Part shown: one piece after another, positions 14,864 through 23,706 of the stretch
How the letters are laid out: every line of letters starts with the position of its first letter
Numbering within the stretch: the stretch's first letter is position 1
Assembly (NCBI GenBank): GCA_903825305.1
Contig: CAIKAC010000005.1
Span: 1 to 64,000 of the forward strand
DNA length: 64,000 nucleotides
DNA from: an uncultured Actinomycetes bacterium
GTDB lineage: Bacteria; Actinomycetota; Acidimicrobiia; Acidimicrobiales; RAAP-2
Direction: 5' to 3'
The notes under the pieces: model-generated
Told to the model about the DNA's origin: nothing
Seen by the model: only the letters and a program-made list of their open reading frames with translations
Databases searched by the model: none
Made by a program: the position numbers and the translations under genes

Positions 14864-16504
14864 CTAATTGGCCCAATCTCGACGGGCCGCGCGGTAGCGA
14901 GCTATCGCCCGGCCTGTCGAGGGGTCATGATCGCCAATAGGCATTTGTTCTTGCACTTCGGCCGTAATTTGGGATGCAAGATCCTTGCCGAGCTCAACAC
15001 CCCACTGATCAAACGAATCAATTCCTAAGACGGCACCTTGGACGAACACCTCGTGTTCGTAGAGTCCAATGAGGGCACCGAAACTCCGAGGATTGAGTCG
15101 CTCACCCAGAATCAGGGTGGAGGGTCGGTTCCCCGGTACCACACGGTGGGGAATCAGCCACTCGGGAGTACCAGAAGCACTGAGCTGTTCTGCACTGCGA
15201 CCAAAGGCCAGTGCCTGTGATTGGGCAAAGAGATTGGCCATGAGCTGATCGTGACTTTCGCGATGGCTACTCAAGGGGTGGAGATAGCCAATCAAATCAA
15301 TCGGGGCGAGGTGGGTTCCTTGGTGAAGCAGCTGGAAGAACGAATGCTGTCCGTCAGTACCGGGAGCACCCCACACGATGGGTCCCGACGGAGTAGTCAG
15401 AACCCGCCCATCACGCGTCACGCGCTTGCCATTGGATTCCATCACCAGCTGTTGCAAGTAGCCCGGTAGCGATCGCAAATCAGCGGCATAGGGCATGACA
15501 CCAAGGCTCTGGGCACCAAGGAAACATGCATACCAAATCCGCAAGAGTCCAAGCAGTACGGGAACGTTCTCATGGAGCGACGCCTGGGTGAAATGTTCGT
15601 CTATGTCTCGAAAGCCTGAGAGCATCTCGAGAAAGGCGTCACGGCCAATTAGCAACATGGTCGACAAGCCAATGGCTGAACCTAATGAGAATCGGCCGCC
15701 AACAAAGTCCCACATCGCAAAGGTGTTGTCTGGATCGATACCGAAGCTCGCTACCGCTGATCGATCACCAGAGACCGCGACGAAGTGCTTCGCCACTGAA
15801 TCAGGCCCTAAGGCTCTCACAATCCATGCCTTAGCCAAAGATGCATTCATCATGGTCTCAGCGGTAGTGAATGATTTTGAAGAAACCACGAACAGCGTGG
15901 TCTCAGGGTTCAGGGAGGCCGTTTCTGCGTCAAAGTCGGCACCATCAATGTTGGCAATGAAGTGGACCGTCAGGGGTGCGGATACCGTACGACGAAGGGC
16001 CTCGCCAGCAAGCAGAGGCCCGAGGTGAGATCCACCAATACCAATGTTGACAACGTCAGTAATGACCTTGCCCGTGGCGCCTCGCCAAAATCCGCTTCGT
16101 ACTTCGTCGACAAAGCGACCCATCTGATCCAATACGGCGTGTACGTCCGCCACGATGTCAACGCCATCAATGACGAGTGCACTCGTCCTCGGCGCCCGAA
16201 GGGCCGTGTGAAGCACCCGACGATGCTCAGAAGTATTGACGATGGCGCCTGCAAACATGGCGTCTCGAAGCTCGGCAACACCAACTTCTTGAGCAAGCTC
16301 GATGAGTTCGCCGATGACCTGTTCATCAATCAGATTCTTTGACAGATCAATGCCGTATCCCGCTGCTTCAAAACTCAAGGTCTCGCTACGGCTCGGATCC
16401 CCAGCAAAGAGTTCGCTCAGTGTGGTGGCTTTGATTCGCTCGGCTGATTGCTCAAGCGACGCCCATGCCCTGGTCGTCGTCGGATCGACGACGATCTCAT
16501 TCAT
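14864..16504 (-). CDS. pgi: Glucose-6-phosphate isomerase
   Basis: The enzyme of 546 residues interconverts glucose-6-P and fructose-6-P. Family signatures seen are VVNIGIGGSHLGPLL, SKSFTTAETMMNA, the GGRFSLGSAIGL block and GTDGQHSFFQLLHQG (catalytic Glu/His region). The ATG at 16504 overlaps the tal stop by 4 bp (ATGA), so pgi is translated with transaldolase; this links glycolysis to the pentose phosphate pathway. The length is normal for the 550-residue class. Confidence 0.95.
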   Translation of the reverse strand: MNEIVVDPTTTRAWASLEQSAERIKATTLSELFAGDPSRSETLSFEAAGYGIDLSKNLIDEQVIGELIELAQEVGVAELRDAMFAGAIVNTSEHRRVLHTALRAPRTSALVIDGVDIVADVHAVLDQMGRFVDEVRSGFWRGATGKVITDVVNIGIGGSHLGPLLAGEALRRTVSAPLTVHFIANIDGADFDAETASLNPETTLFVVSSKSFTTAETMMNASLAKAWIVRALGPDSVAKHFVAVSGDRSAVASFGIDPDNTFAMWDFVGGRFSLGSAIGLSTMLLIGRDAFLEMLSGFRDIDEHFTQASLHENVPVLLGLLRIWYACFLGAQSLGVMPYAADLRSLPGYLQQLVMESNGKRVTRDGRVLTTPSGPIVWGAPGTDGQHSFFQLLHQGTHLAPIDLIGYLHPLSSHRESHDQLMANLFAQSQALAFGRSAEQLSASGTPEWLIPHRVVPGNRPSTLILGERLNPRSFGALIGLYEHEVFVQGAVLGIDSFDQWGVELGKDLASQITAEVQEQMPIGDHDPSTGRAIARYRAARRDWAN

Positions 16505-17574
16505 GACTGAGCGTCCACCTTCGTGCTCACCGTGGTCAGCAGCGACTCCCACGATGCGATGAAGGAACGTTTGCCATCTTGCAAGAGTCGTTCAGCCAAG
16601 GCCGGCAGATCAACATGCTCAGCTATGCGCGCAAGCGTTTCAGCGGCTTCAGATTGATGAGGGCTCAAACCGACTTCGATTTCACCATGATCCACGAAGG
16701 CGGCCAAGGTGTTGTCAGGCATGGTGTTCACCGTGTCGCGCGCAGCCAAAGCTTCCACGTACAAGGTGTCCCGAGCGTGAGGATCCTTCATACCCGTCGA
16801 AGCAAAAAGCAAGCGTTGCACGGGAGCACCTTGGGCGATGAGTCCAGATACCCAGTCACTATTGATCAGTTCTTGGAAGGCTGCATAGCTGGTCGCGCCG
16901 ATGGCGATACCCAAGACGTTATGAAGATCGGCGGGAACTTGATCGTTAACGGCCACATCCCATCGACTGATGAAGAGCGATGCCACCGAGTGAACCGCGG
17001 GATCGAGACCTTCGGTAATGCGACGCTCAATACCTCGGTAGTAGGCCTTAGCTGCCTCTACATATTGCTGCGTTGAAAACAACAGGGTCACGTTGACGGG
17101 AACACCAGCGGCAATAGCTTCTTCAATGGCCCTGAGACCCGCTGGAGTACCGGGAATCTTGATGTAGAGGTTGCTCCGTTGCGCTTGGGCGAATAGGGCA
17201 ACCGCAGCAGCAATGGTGTCCTCAACGTTGTCTGCGAGCAGTGGGGAAACCTCAAGCGAAACCCAGCCATCGATGCCATTGGTTGCCTCGAAAATAGGTT
17301 GAAAGAGATCAGCCGCTCGGCGCAAATCATCGATGGCAGCTTCGAAAAAGGCAGCCTCAACCGACGCACCATTGGCCACTGATGCCCCAAGCGCCGCGTC
17401 ATAGGCCGATGACTTCGCTACCGCCTTTTCAAAGATGGAGGGGTTCGAGGTAAGGCCCGTAACGCCCCACTCAGCGATGTAGCGACCAATGGTTCCGTCG
17501 TCGAGTAGATCTCGAGTGATGTTGTCGATCCAAATACTCTGGCCGACCTTGTGCAGCTGCTCGATGCTCGACAT
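16501..17574 (-). CDS. tal: Transaldolase
   Basis: This 357-residue enzyme moves a dihydroxyacetone unit between sugar phosphates. WIDNITRDLL and GVTGLTSNPSIFEKA mark the actinobacterial TalB-like type, and NLYIKIPGT carries the Schiff-base lysine. Then come PVNVTLLFS and the SLFISRWD block. I start at the ATG at 17574; a TTG at 17586 would add four residues and overlap the upstream stop. Order tal-pgi on one transcript. Confidence 0.93.
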   Translation of the reverse strand: MSSIEQLHKVGQSIWIDNITRDLLDDGTIGRYIAEWGVTGLTSNPSIFEKAVAKSSAYDAALGASVANGASVEAAFFEAAIDDLRRAADLFQPIFEATNGIDGWVSLEVSPLLADNVEDTIAAAVALFAQAQRSNLYIKIPGTPAGLRAIEEAIAAGVPVNVTLLFSTQQYVEAAKAYYRGIERRITEGLDPAVHSVASLFISRWDVAVNDQVPADLHNVLGIAIGATSYAAFQELINSDWVSGLIAQGAPVQRLLFASTGMKDPHARDTLYVEALAARDTVNTMPDNTLAAFVDHGEIEVGLSPHQSEAAETLARIAEHVDLPALAERLLQDGKRSFIASWESLLTTVSTKVDAQS

Positions 17575-17582
17575 CAGATCAC

Positions 17583-18308
17583 TCAACGAGCTGGCGGACG
17601 AGTAGCGAGGTCGAGTTGTGCAATCGAAGCATCGAGCTCAGCGGCACGGCGACGACGAGCAATGTCAGCCGAGGCCAACTGTTCCGCGGTAGGAGCCGTG
17701 GGGCCACTTCGCAAGAGGTGTTCCGCTTCGAGTGAGAACAACACACCGCGCAAACCTTCGGCAGTTGAAGATGCCGCTTGGCGCAAGATGTCATCGGGAG
17801 CATTCTGAGCCACTCGGTCCAATGCTCGTGCGGCGTCTTCTCCTTGGGCGCGCACTTGAGCCAATTGACTGTCGCCGCCGGTGGGCTGACTAACCAACAT
17901 GGAGCGAGCCAAGCTGGCGGTTTCAAGCGCCGCACGAGCCGACGGCACCCACGTGGCTTGGGCTTGTTCGCGCTTGGTCTTGCCAAGATACGCCGCAACA
18001 CCGGCGGCAATGAGGGCCAACACAGCCACGGCACCCAAGATCCAGGCCCAAATGAGGCTTACTGAGCCCGTTGAGATGGGCTTTGCGGTCGTGGTTGTAG
18101 CCGGAACAGTCGTTGTGGTGGTGGGTGCGACTGTGGTGGTCGTTGTCGGAGCAACTGTCGTGGTGGTCGGTGCCACGGTCGTGGTCGTCACTTCCGAAGA
18201 AGTGGTCGTCGTCGATTCGGCGTAGGCCGCCACCGAAGGAATCAGCGCCGCAACGCTTAGGGCACCAAGTACCACTATGTGACGTAGACGCAATGAAGAT
18301 GACATCAT
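17583..18308 (-). CDS. Membrane protein with Thr-rich extracellular stalk
   Basis: The 241-residue protein has a signal peptide (LRLRHIVVLGALSVAALIPSV), then a low-complexity stalk of TTTTVAPTTTT repeats (about 33-70), one membrane helix (LIWAWILGAVAVLALIAAGV), and a cytoplasmic α-helical Ala/Arg-rich domain likely forming a coiled coil. No family is recognised. An AGGAG lies 8 bases before the ATG. It is directly upstream of tal with 8 bp between, so it is co-transcribed with pgi and tal; the functional reason is unclear. Confidence 0.7.
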   Translation of the reverse strand: MMSSSLRLRHIVVLGALSVAALIPSVAAYAESTTTTSSEVTTTTVAPTTTTVAPTTTTTVAPTTTTTVPATTTTAKPISTGSVSLIWAWILGAVAVLALIAAGVAAYLGKTKREQAQATWVPSARAALETASLARSMLVSQPTGGDSQLAQVRAQGEDAARALDRVAQNAPDDILRQAASSTAEGLRGVLFSLEAEHLLRSGPTAPTAEQLASADIARRRRAAELDASIAQLDLATRPPAR

Positions 18309-18375
18309 GTATTGAGCTCCTAAAGGGTCGCCAAAACTAGCGAGATCAAGCGCTTCTGATGCTACCGGAGCCTGC

Positions 18376-19815
18376 TCAGGTCGCGGGTGAAGAAACCGTG
18401 CCCTCAGGCGATCTCGGCAGTCGACCACTGTCGATGGCTTCCATGAACTTCTTGTAATCATCGCGATTGCGCTCTACCGCACTCAGCGCCCACGCCACCA
18501 TGGCTCGATCGAAGCTGTCAGATGATCCGAGATATGCCGCAATGGCCGCCCGATTACCGCTTCGAGCATGGGCTCGGGCCAAGGTGAGAGCACAAAGTTC
18601 GGCGTAGCGCCGTACGGGCCGTTCATCGACATCGATGTCAAAGGCGGGTGATGCTTTGCCGTCATGGAGCTGACGCATGTAGAAGTCATAGACCTCGCCA
18701 GGATTGAATTCCATTTGATAATGACCAAGGAAAATGTCCGGCGTCGCCTGCATCAAACGTTGGCCGGCCACTACTCGGGCGCCTGACGTGGGGTACTGAC
18801 TTGGTCCAAGATGAGCCTCTAACACCGAAGGCACCGCTTCTTTGGCCTGGAGGATGAGTGGTTCACCTATGTAATTACCTTCAAGCAGCACAACGTAGCA
18901 ACGGGTACCGACCGATCCAACGCCGACAACCTTGCGGGCAATATCGGTAGCCGTCATGGTGTTAAGGAAAAAGCGACGATCAGTCTCGAGCCCGTCTGAA
19001 TAGTTCGCCATCACCCTACGGATCGCTTGTGGGAGCGTCCACGATGCATAGGGCTCTTGGAGCAATTTAGTCAGAGGCACAATGACTGGCGGCTCGTTGC
19101 GGAAGCGACGAATACCAGCGTCGTCGAATTCGGTCAGTTTTGATGCTGCTCGCTTCGAGTTCTTCTTCTCGGCTTTGGCGATGAGATCATCGACGGGGGT
19201 CTTGCCGCCTCGATTGAACATAAGACGGAGATCATCGATGTGTTCTTTAACGTCGTAGCGCTCGTACCACATGTCGAGATTCGGCATCCCGGCAAATCGG
19301 GCCATCGCAGTCCGGTACTGACTCGCTGCAGCAAGGACAATCTTCTCAATATCGAATTGACTGAAATTCCAGACCTGACCAGCCACGGCACATGACGCCA
19401 CAAGTCTTTTGACGTCCCATTCGAAGGGCCCAGGAAGCGTCTCATCAAAGTCATTGACATCAAAGACCAAGTGTCGCTCAGGTGACAGGTACATACCGAA
19501 ATTCATGAAGTGGGCGTCACCGCACAGCTGCACCGTCAATCCGGTTGTTGGCGCCGACCCCAAATCATGGGCCATGGTGGCTGCTGCGCCACGCAGGAAC
19601 GTGAACTCACTTTGGGCCATCCGGTCATAGCGAAGGGGAACCAAGGATTGGATTCGAGCCGCTGATTGGCGCTCCAAGGTTGCAACCGGGTCATAGTCCG
19701 CCATGCGTGGTGCGAGTTCGCCGAGCAATCGCCGTGGTACCGCAACACGGCGTTGCTTGCCCTCGTCGATGCTCGCTTGCGCCGCGGCAGTTGGGATTGG
19801 CGTGGGTTCAACCAT
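18376..19815 (-). CDS. DUF2252 protein
   Basis: This is a 479-residue member of DUF2252, a family related in fold to small-molecule kinases. Visible are YDRMAQSEFTFLRGAA, QLCGDAHFMNFGMY (GDAHxxNFG), FDVNDFDETLPGPFEWDVKR (the D-x-N-D-F-D-E metal site) and ARAHARSGN near the C-terminus. The GDAH and DVNDFDE motifs imply phosphotransfer, but no substrate is known. The ATG overlaps the upstream gene by 8 bp and uses a strong AGGAGGAA site inside it. Confidence 0.88.
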   Translation of the reverse strand: MVEPTPIPTAAAQASIDEGKQRRVAVPRRLLGELAPRMADYDPVATLERQSAARIQSLVPLRYDRMAQSEFTFLRGAAATMAHDLGSAPTTGLTVQLCGDAHFMNFGMYLSPERHLVFDVNDFDETLPGPFEWDVKRLVASCAVAGQVWNFSQFDIEKIVLAAASQYRTAMARFAGMPNLDMWYERYDVKEHIDDLRLMFNRGGKTPVDDLIAKAEKKNSKRAASKLTEFDDAGIRRFRNEPPVIVPLTKLLQEPYASWTLPQAIRRVMANYSDGLETDRRFFLNTMTATDIARKVVGVGSVGTRCYVVLLEGNYIGEPLILQAKEAVPSVLEAHLGPSQYPTSGARVVAGQRLMQATPDIFLGHYQMEFNPGEVYDFYMRQLHDGKASPAFDIDVDERPVRRYAELCALTLARAHARSGNRAAIAAYLGSSDSFDRAMVAWALSAVERNRDDYKKFMEAIDSGRLPRSPEGTVSSPAT

Positions 19816-20461
19816 GGGATTCCTCCTCGTGAATGGACGGCAACACATGTTCCACGTCATGGAGTGGCGTCAGGTAGGTGCCGCGAATGCGCGGTCCGAG
19901 TTTGGTCGTAATCAACACGACGAGCACCGTATTGAACAGCACGACTTGAAGGGGGAAAGCAAATTCAGCCGTCGTCCACTTCGTGACCGTGGCCAAGGTG
20001 AGGGCTCCATTAATGATGCCACCGAGATAGGTGCTCGGCCGTTCCGTTTCTGGCTCCACGTAGGCCTTGACGAGGGTAGGAAGGCCCGCCAAACCGTCGG
20101 CCACCATGAACGACACCAAGCCGATCGTGGCGTTCGAGGTCACAGCCCACACGATGATGCCCGCCACGGACATCACACCGCAGGCGATATCAAAGGGACC
20201 GAGCTTCCAACTCGCCGAATGACTAATAAAGGACGCCACCAGCACGCATATCGGTCCCACCCCGAGGGTGAGGGTCATGATGCTTTGGAGGCCTACCCCT
20301 TGGTTGATTTCAGCAGCGAAGGCCAAAATGGGTGCAATAGACCACAGTGTCCAAGTCACGCGATTTGGCTGGGCTAAGCCCTTCAGGGTTTGCCAGCTAT
20401 AGGTCAGGGTGCCAACCAGGCTGGCAAAGGCTCCCAGAAAGACAATGTGGGGATCGAGCAC
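19808..20461 (-). CDS. Seven-helix membrane protein paired with DUF2252
   Basis: The 217-residue protein has about seven hydrophobic helices and the segment QPNRVTWTLWSIAPILAF, reminiscent of the PQ-loop helix start (P-N-R/Q). The C-terminus is charged and His-rich. I chose the GTG at 20461, preceded by GGGAG; a TTG at 20482 would extend it. Possibly a small-molecule carrier; this is inferred only from topology. Coupled to the DUF2252 gene. Confidence 0.65.
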   Translation of the reverse strand: MLDPHIVFLGAFASLVGTLTYSWQTLKGLAQPNRVTWTLWSIAPILAFAAEINQGVGLQSIMTLTLGVGPICVLVASFISHSASWKLGPFDIACGVMSVAGIIVWAVTSNATIGLVSFMVADGLAGLPTLVKAYVEPETERPSTYLGGIINGALTLATVTKWTTAEFAFPLQVVLFNTVLVVLITTKLGPRIRGTYLTPLHDVEHVLPSIHEEESHG

Positions 20462-20509
20462 CGGTTGATTCTCCCACAGCAACCGCCATTCACGCCTTCT
20501 GGGGCTGAC

Positions 20510-20538
20510 TTGGAACAGGGGGCCGTTGGTGGTGTAAC
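20510..20538 (+). promoter_or_regulatory. Probable promoter of tRNA-Ile
   Basis: TTGGAA (20510-20515), 17-bp spacer, TGTAAC (20533-20538), placing the transcript start about 7 bases before the tRNA. Both boxes match four of six consensus bases. Confidence 0.4.
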
Positions 20539-20552
20539 TTTGAAGATCCCTA

Positions 20553-20629
20553 GGGGCTATAGCTCAGTCGGTTAGAGCGCAGCACTGATAATGCTGAGGC
20601 CGTAAGTTCGATTCTTACTAGCCCCACCA
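20553..20629 (+). tRNA. tRNA-Ile(GAT)
   Basis: Full cloverleaf: acceptor GGGGCTA / TAGCCCC, D-arm GCTC...GAGC, anticodon stem around loop CTGATAA (anticodon GAT), T-arm GTAAG-TTCGATT-CTTAC, discriminator A and encoded CCA (20627-20629). The anticodon reads ATC and ATT. It stands alone, not in an rRNA operon. Confidence 0.97.
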
Positions 20630-20650
20630 ACACGGTTGGTATCTAGGGTC

Positions 20651-20666
20651 TTGGCCTTCGGGCCAG
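20651..20666 (+). terminator. TTCG-loop hairpin after tRNA-Ile
   Basis: TTGGCC-TTCG-GGCCAG forms a six-pair stem (including one G-T pair) with a stable TTCG tetraloop 22 bases after the tRNA. No T-run follows, so termination is only likely if the host uses T-less hairpins. Confidence 0.35.
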
Positions 20667-20692
20667 CACCCGGTACTCACTAGGCTGATCCC

Positions 20693-21721
20693 ATGGAGCC
20701 TTCCTCACCCCTCGCTTCACGCTACGAGGCGATGACGTATCGCCGAAGTGGAAACAGCGGCCTTGATCTTCCTGCAATCTCATTGGGCCTGTGGCACAAC
20801 TTCGGGGGATCAGAAGCTACGGACACACAACGATCAATCATTCGGCGTGCCTTTGATCGCGGCGTCACTCACTTCGACCTCGCTAACAACTATGGACCGC
20901 CAGCGGGAAGTGCTGAGTCCAACTTCGGATCGATTCTGGCTACCGATTTGGCTGGCTACCGAGACGAACTCATCATTTCAACGAAGGCTGGCTGGGATAT
21001 GTGGCCCGGACCATATGGCAACTTAGGCTCACGCAAATATCTGATCGCAAGTCTCGATCAGAGCTTGGCTCGTATGGGTCTCGATTACGTGGACATCTTT
21101 TACCATCACCACTTTGATGACTCGACTCCCTTGGAAGAAACCATGGGTGCACTCGATCACATCGTTCGACAAGGCAAGGCGCTGTACGTCGGGATTTCTT
21201 CGTATTCCCCCCAGCGAACCCTCGAAGCCCACGCCATCCTCAAGCAACTTGGCACGCCCCTGTTGATTCATCAGCCCTCATATTCACTCTTTAACCGATG
21301 GATCGAAGATGGACTCCTCGACGTCCTCGGCGCTGAGGGCATCGGATGTATCGCGTTTTCACCACTGGCCCAAGGTCTGCTCACCGATCGCTACCTCTCA
21401 GGCATTCCTGAAGGATCTCGGGCGAGCCAAGACAGCTCACTCTTTCCCTCCATGCTCAGCGAAGAAAATCTCGAGCACGTCCGGGCGCTCAATGCCATAG
21501 CGCAAGAGCGAGGCCAGTCTCTGGCGCAAATGGCTATCGCTTGGGTGCTGCGCGACCCACGGGTCACCTCGGCGCTCATTGGAGCAAGCAGTGTTGCGCA
21601 ACTAGATGCCAACCTCGATGCCCTCAACGGTCTGGATTTCTCAGCTGACGAGCTCGCGCTCATTGATCACCATGCGGTAGAAGCCGGTATTGATCTGTGG
21701 CGCGACGTTGCCACTCGCTAA
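20693..21721 (+). CDS. YghZ-type aldo-keto reductase
   Basis: The 342-residue enzyme belongs to the AKR14-like group (E. coli YghZ/Gpr, L-glyceraldehyde-3-phosphate reductase). Signatures are SLGLWHNFGG, HFDLANNYGPPAGSAE (active-site Asp and Tyr), IISTKAGWDMWPGPYG, the Lys in TKAG, VDIFYHHHFD (His) and a C-terminal IGASSVAQLD NADP-binding site. The ATG at 20693 gives the same short leader before Y-R-R-S-G as in E. coli YghZ. Likely detoxifies aldehydes such as methylglyoxal. Confidence 0.9.
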   Translation: MEPSSPLASRYEAMTYRRSGNSGLDLPAISLGLWHNFGGSEATDTQRSIIRRAFDRGVTHFDLANNYGPPAGSAESNFGSILATDLAGYRDELIISTKAGWDMWPGPYGNLGSRKYLIASLDQSLARMGLDYVDIFYHHHFDDSTPLEETMGALDHIVRQGKALYVGISSYSPQRTLEAHAILKQLGTPLLIHQPSYSLFNRWIEDGLLDVLGAEGIGCIAFSPLAQGLLTDRYLSGIPEGSRASQDSSLFPSMLSEENLEHVRALNAIAQERGQSLAQMAIAWVLRDPRVTSALIGASSVAQLDANLDALNGLDFSADELALIDHHAVEAGIDLWRDVATR

Positions 21722-21813
21722 ACAGCTCCCATTTCATCGGCCACTAATTCTTGGCCTACGGTCAATATCGAGAACAACCAGCAGTTGACCACAACGTGAA
21801 TATGGAGGGGACT

Positions 21814-22941
21814 ATGGATGCGACAACGGTACGAGGTTTGGTCCAATGGGAGCCAACGCAACCATGGGAACTCACCGATATCGAACTCGATGAACCAGGT
21901 CCCGGAGAGGTCCGCGTAGCGATCAAAGCAGCGGGCCTGTGCCACAGCGATCACCTGTTGCTTGGTGGCGGTTATGCGGGGATGAGTCGGCCGGTGGTTC
22001 CCGGTCATGAAGGAGCCGGAATCGTCGAAGCGGTAGGACCAGGGGTCACCTCGCTCGTTCCTGGCGATCACGTATTACTGCTCGTGCCCGTACCTGCTTG
22101 TGGCGTCTGCCATGCCTGCATCAGCGGGATGACCTATTTCTGCGAAGACGGCCAATACACCGGGGGTGGAAGACAAATTACCGACCACACTGCTCGCCAC
22201 CACGCCAAGGGTCAAGACCTCGGCATCTTTGTTTTCCTCGGAACCTTTGCCGAGGCAAGCATTGTCAACGAGCGTTCTTGTCTCAAGCTCGACCCCTCCA
22301 TCGCCTTCAAAGATGCCTGCACCATTGGCTGTGCTGGGGTCACCGGCTGGGGAGCGGTACAGAACACTGGTCGGCTAGAGACTGGTGATTCCGTCGTAGT
22401 AGTGGGCGTTGGCGGCGTGGGGGCGAATGCCATCATGTCCGCACGCTTTGGCGGTGCGAAAGATGTCGTAGCCGTAGATCCCCTCGCCTCAAAGCGCGAG
22501 GCTGCGTTGAGCTTTGGAGCTGACCACGCCTTTGCCACCTTTGATGAGGCTCGTGATCATCTGCGCGACGTTACGTGGGGCAAAATGGCCAATCTGGCCG
22601 TCATGACGATGGGAGAAGGCAATGGACAGTTGCTCGATGAGGCCCTGAGTCTGACGGGCAAACGGGGTCGCTGCGTCATCGTCAACGTCCACCCCGATAA
22701 CGAACATGACGCCAAGCTCTCGCTTCGGGCACTGCAGTCCTCAGAGAAGCAAATTCTTGGATGTCTCTCAGGCTCGTGGCACGGCCGAGAGGGTGCCAGC
22801 TTTCTTCTCGATCTTTATCGTCGAGGTCTGTACGATCCCAGCAAAATTGTGACCAAGACCTTCACGCTCGATGAGATCGACAAGGGCTATGCCACCCAAA
22901 GCGCAGGTGAGTGCGTTCGTGCTGTTGTGGTCGTTGACTGA
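21814..22941 (+). CDS. NDMA-dependent alcohol dehydrogenase
   Basis: The enzyme of 375 residues is a zinc medium-chain dehydrogenase of the class with tightly bound NAD (nicotinoprotein). Seen are GLCHSDHLL (catalytic zinc Cys), GHEGAGIVEAVGPGV, structural-zinc cysteines in CGVCHACISGMTYFC, and the Rossmann VVGVGGVGANAI. In actinobacteria this group often depends on mycofactocin or another electron acceptor. The ATG at 21814 has GGAGGGG 3 bases upstream. It is 92 bp after the aldo-keto reductase, same direction; both handle alcohol or aldehyde redox. Confidence 0.9.
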   Translation: MDATTVRGLVQWEPTQPWELTDIELDEPGPGEVRVAIKAAGLCHSDHLLLGGGYAGMSRPVVPGHEGAGIVEAVGPGVTSLVPGDHVLLLVPVPACGVCHACISGMTYFCEDGQYTGGGRQITDHTARHHAKGQDLGIFVFLGTFAEASIVNERSCLKLDPSIAFKDACTIGCAGVTGWGAVQNTGRLETGDSVVVVGVGGVGANAIMSARFGGAKDVVAVDPLASKREAALSFGADHAFATFDEARDHLRDVTWGKMANLAVMTMGEGNGQLLDEALSLTGKRGRCVIVNVHPDNEHDAKLSLRALQSSEKQILGCLSGSWHGREGASFLLDLYRRGLYDPSKIVTKTFTLDEIDKGYATQSAGECVRAVVVVD

Positions 22942-22947
22942 GTCGAG

Positions 22948-23706
22948 TTAGACCGTCAGGCCGGTGATCGTACCCAAGAGCGATTCCACCGTGAAGTCAG
23001 ACGTCGGTGCATCTTTGACCACTTCACCAAGGCGAAGCACGATGATGCGGTCGGTGACTTCCAACACGTGAGGCAGAGTGTGTGAAATGAACAGCACACA
23101 CAGGCCCTGCTCGCGAGCAGCCTTGATGACATTGAGCACTTCTTGCGATTGACGCGCGCCCAGGTGGTTGGTGGGCTCGTCCAAGATGATCACGTGCTTG
23201 GCCCAGGCAACCGCCCGGCCAATCGCTACTGCTTGGCGCTGGCCACCCGAAAGTTCTGACACCGTTCGCTTGGTGGCAGGCACCGTAATGCCCACATTCT
23301 CCAAGTGCTTGATGGCACCGGCCTCCATGGCCTTTTGGTTCAAGAAACCGAGCTTGCCCAAGAGGCCCTTGCGCTCGATTTCGCGACCCAAGTAGATGTT
23401 CGAGCCAATAGTGAGATCAGGAGCCAAACCAGACTCTTGGTAGAGCGTCTCAATACCGGCATTCATGGCGTCGTGAGGAGACTTCCAGTGGCGCTCTTGA
23501 CCATCGACGATGAGGCGACCTTCATCTTGAGGGTGGGCTCCAGAAATGACCTTGATAAGGGTTGACTTACCGGCACCGTTGTCACCAACGAGTCCGATGA
23601 CCTCTCCGGCATAGGCCTTGAAGCTGACGTCCGTGAGCGCTTGAACAGAACCATAGGACTTTGAGATGTTCTGAAGTTCTAGAACTGGCTTTGCTTCACT
23701 ACTCAC
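22948..23706 (-). CDS. Sugar ABC transporter ATPase (single-domain, FrcA-like)
   Basis: The 252-residue ATPase has Walker A GDNGAGKST, the Q-loop ETLYQESGLA, signature LSGGQRQAVAIGRAV, Walker B HVIILDEPT and H-loop FISHTL. The Y-Q-E-S Q-loop and the T-N-H-L-G after Walker B mark the carbohydrate (CUT2) group. Unlike RbsA or XylG, there is only one nucleotide-binding domain, as in FrcA, so it works as a homodimer. GTG start at 23706 with GAGGAGG upstream and a 4-bp GTGA overlap with the permease. Confidence 0.88.
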   Translation of the reverse strand: MSSEAKPVLELQNISKSYGSVQALTDVSFKAYAGEVIGLVGDNGAGKSTLIKVISGAHPQDEGRLIVDGQERHWKSPHDAMNAGIETLYQESGLAPDLTIGSNIYLGREIERKGLLGKLGFLNQKAMEAGAIKHLENVGITVPATKRTVSELSGGQRQAVAIGRAVAWAKHVIILDEPTNHLGARQSQEVLNVIKAAREQGLCVLFISHTLPHVLEVTDRIIVLRLGEVVKDAPTSDFTVESLLGTITGLTV

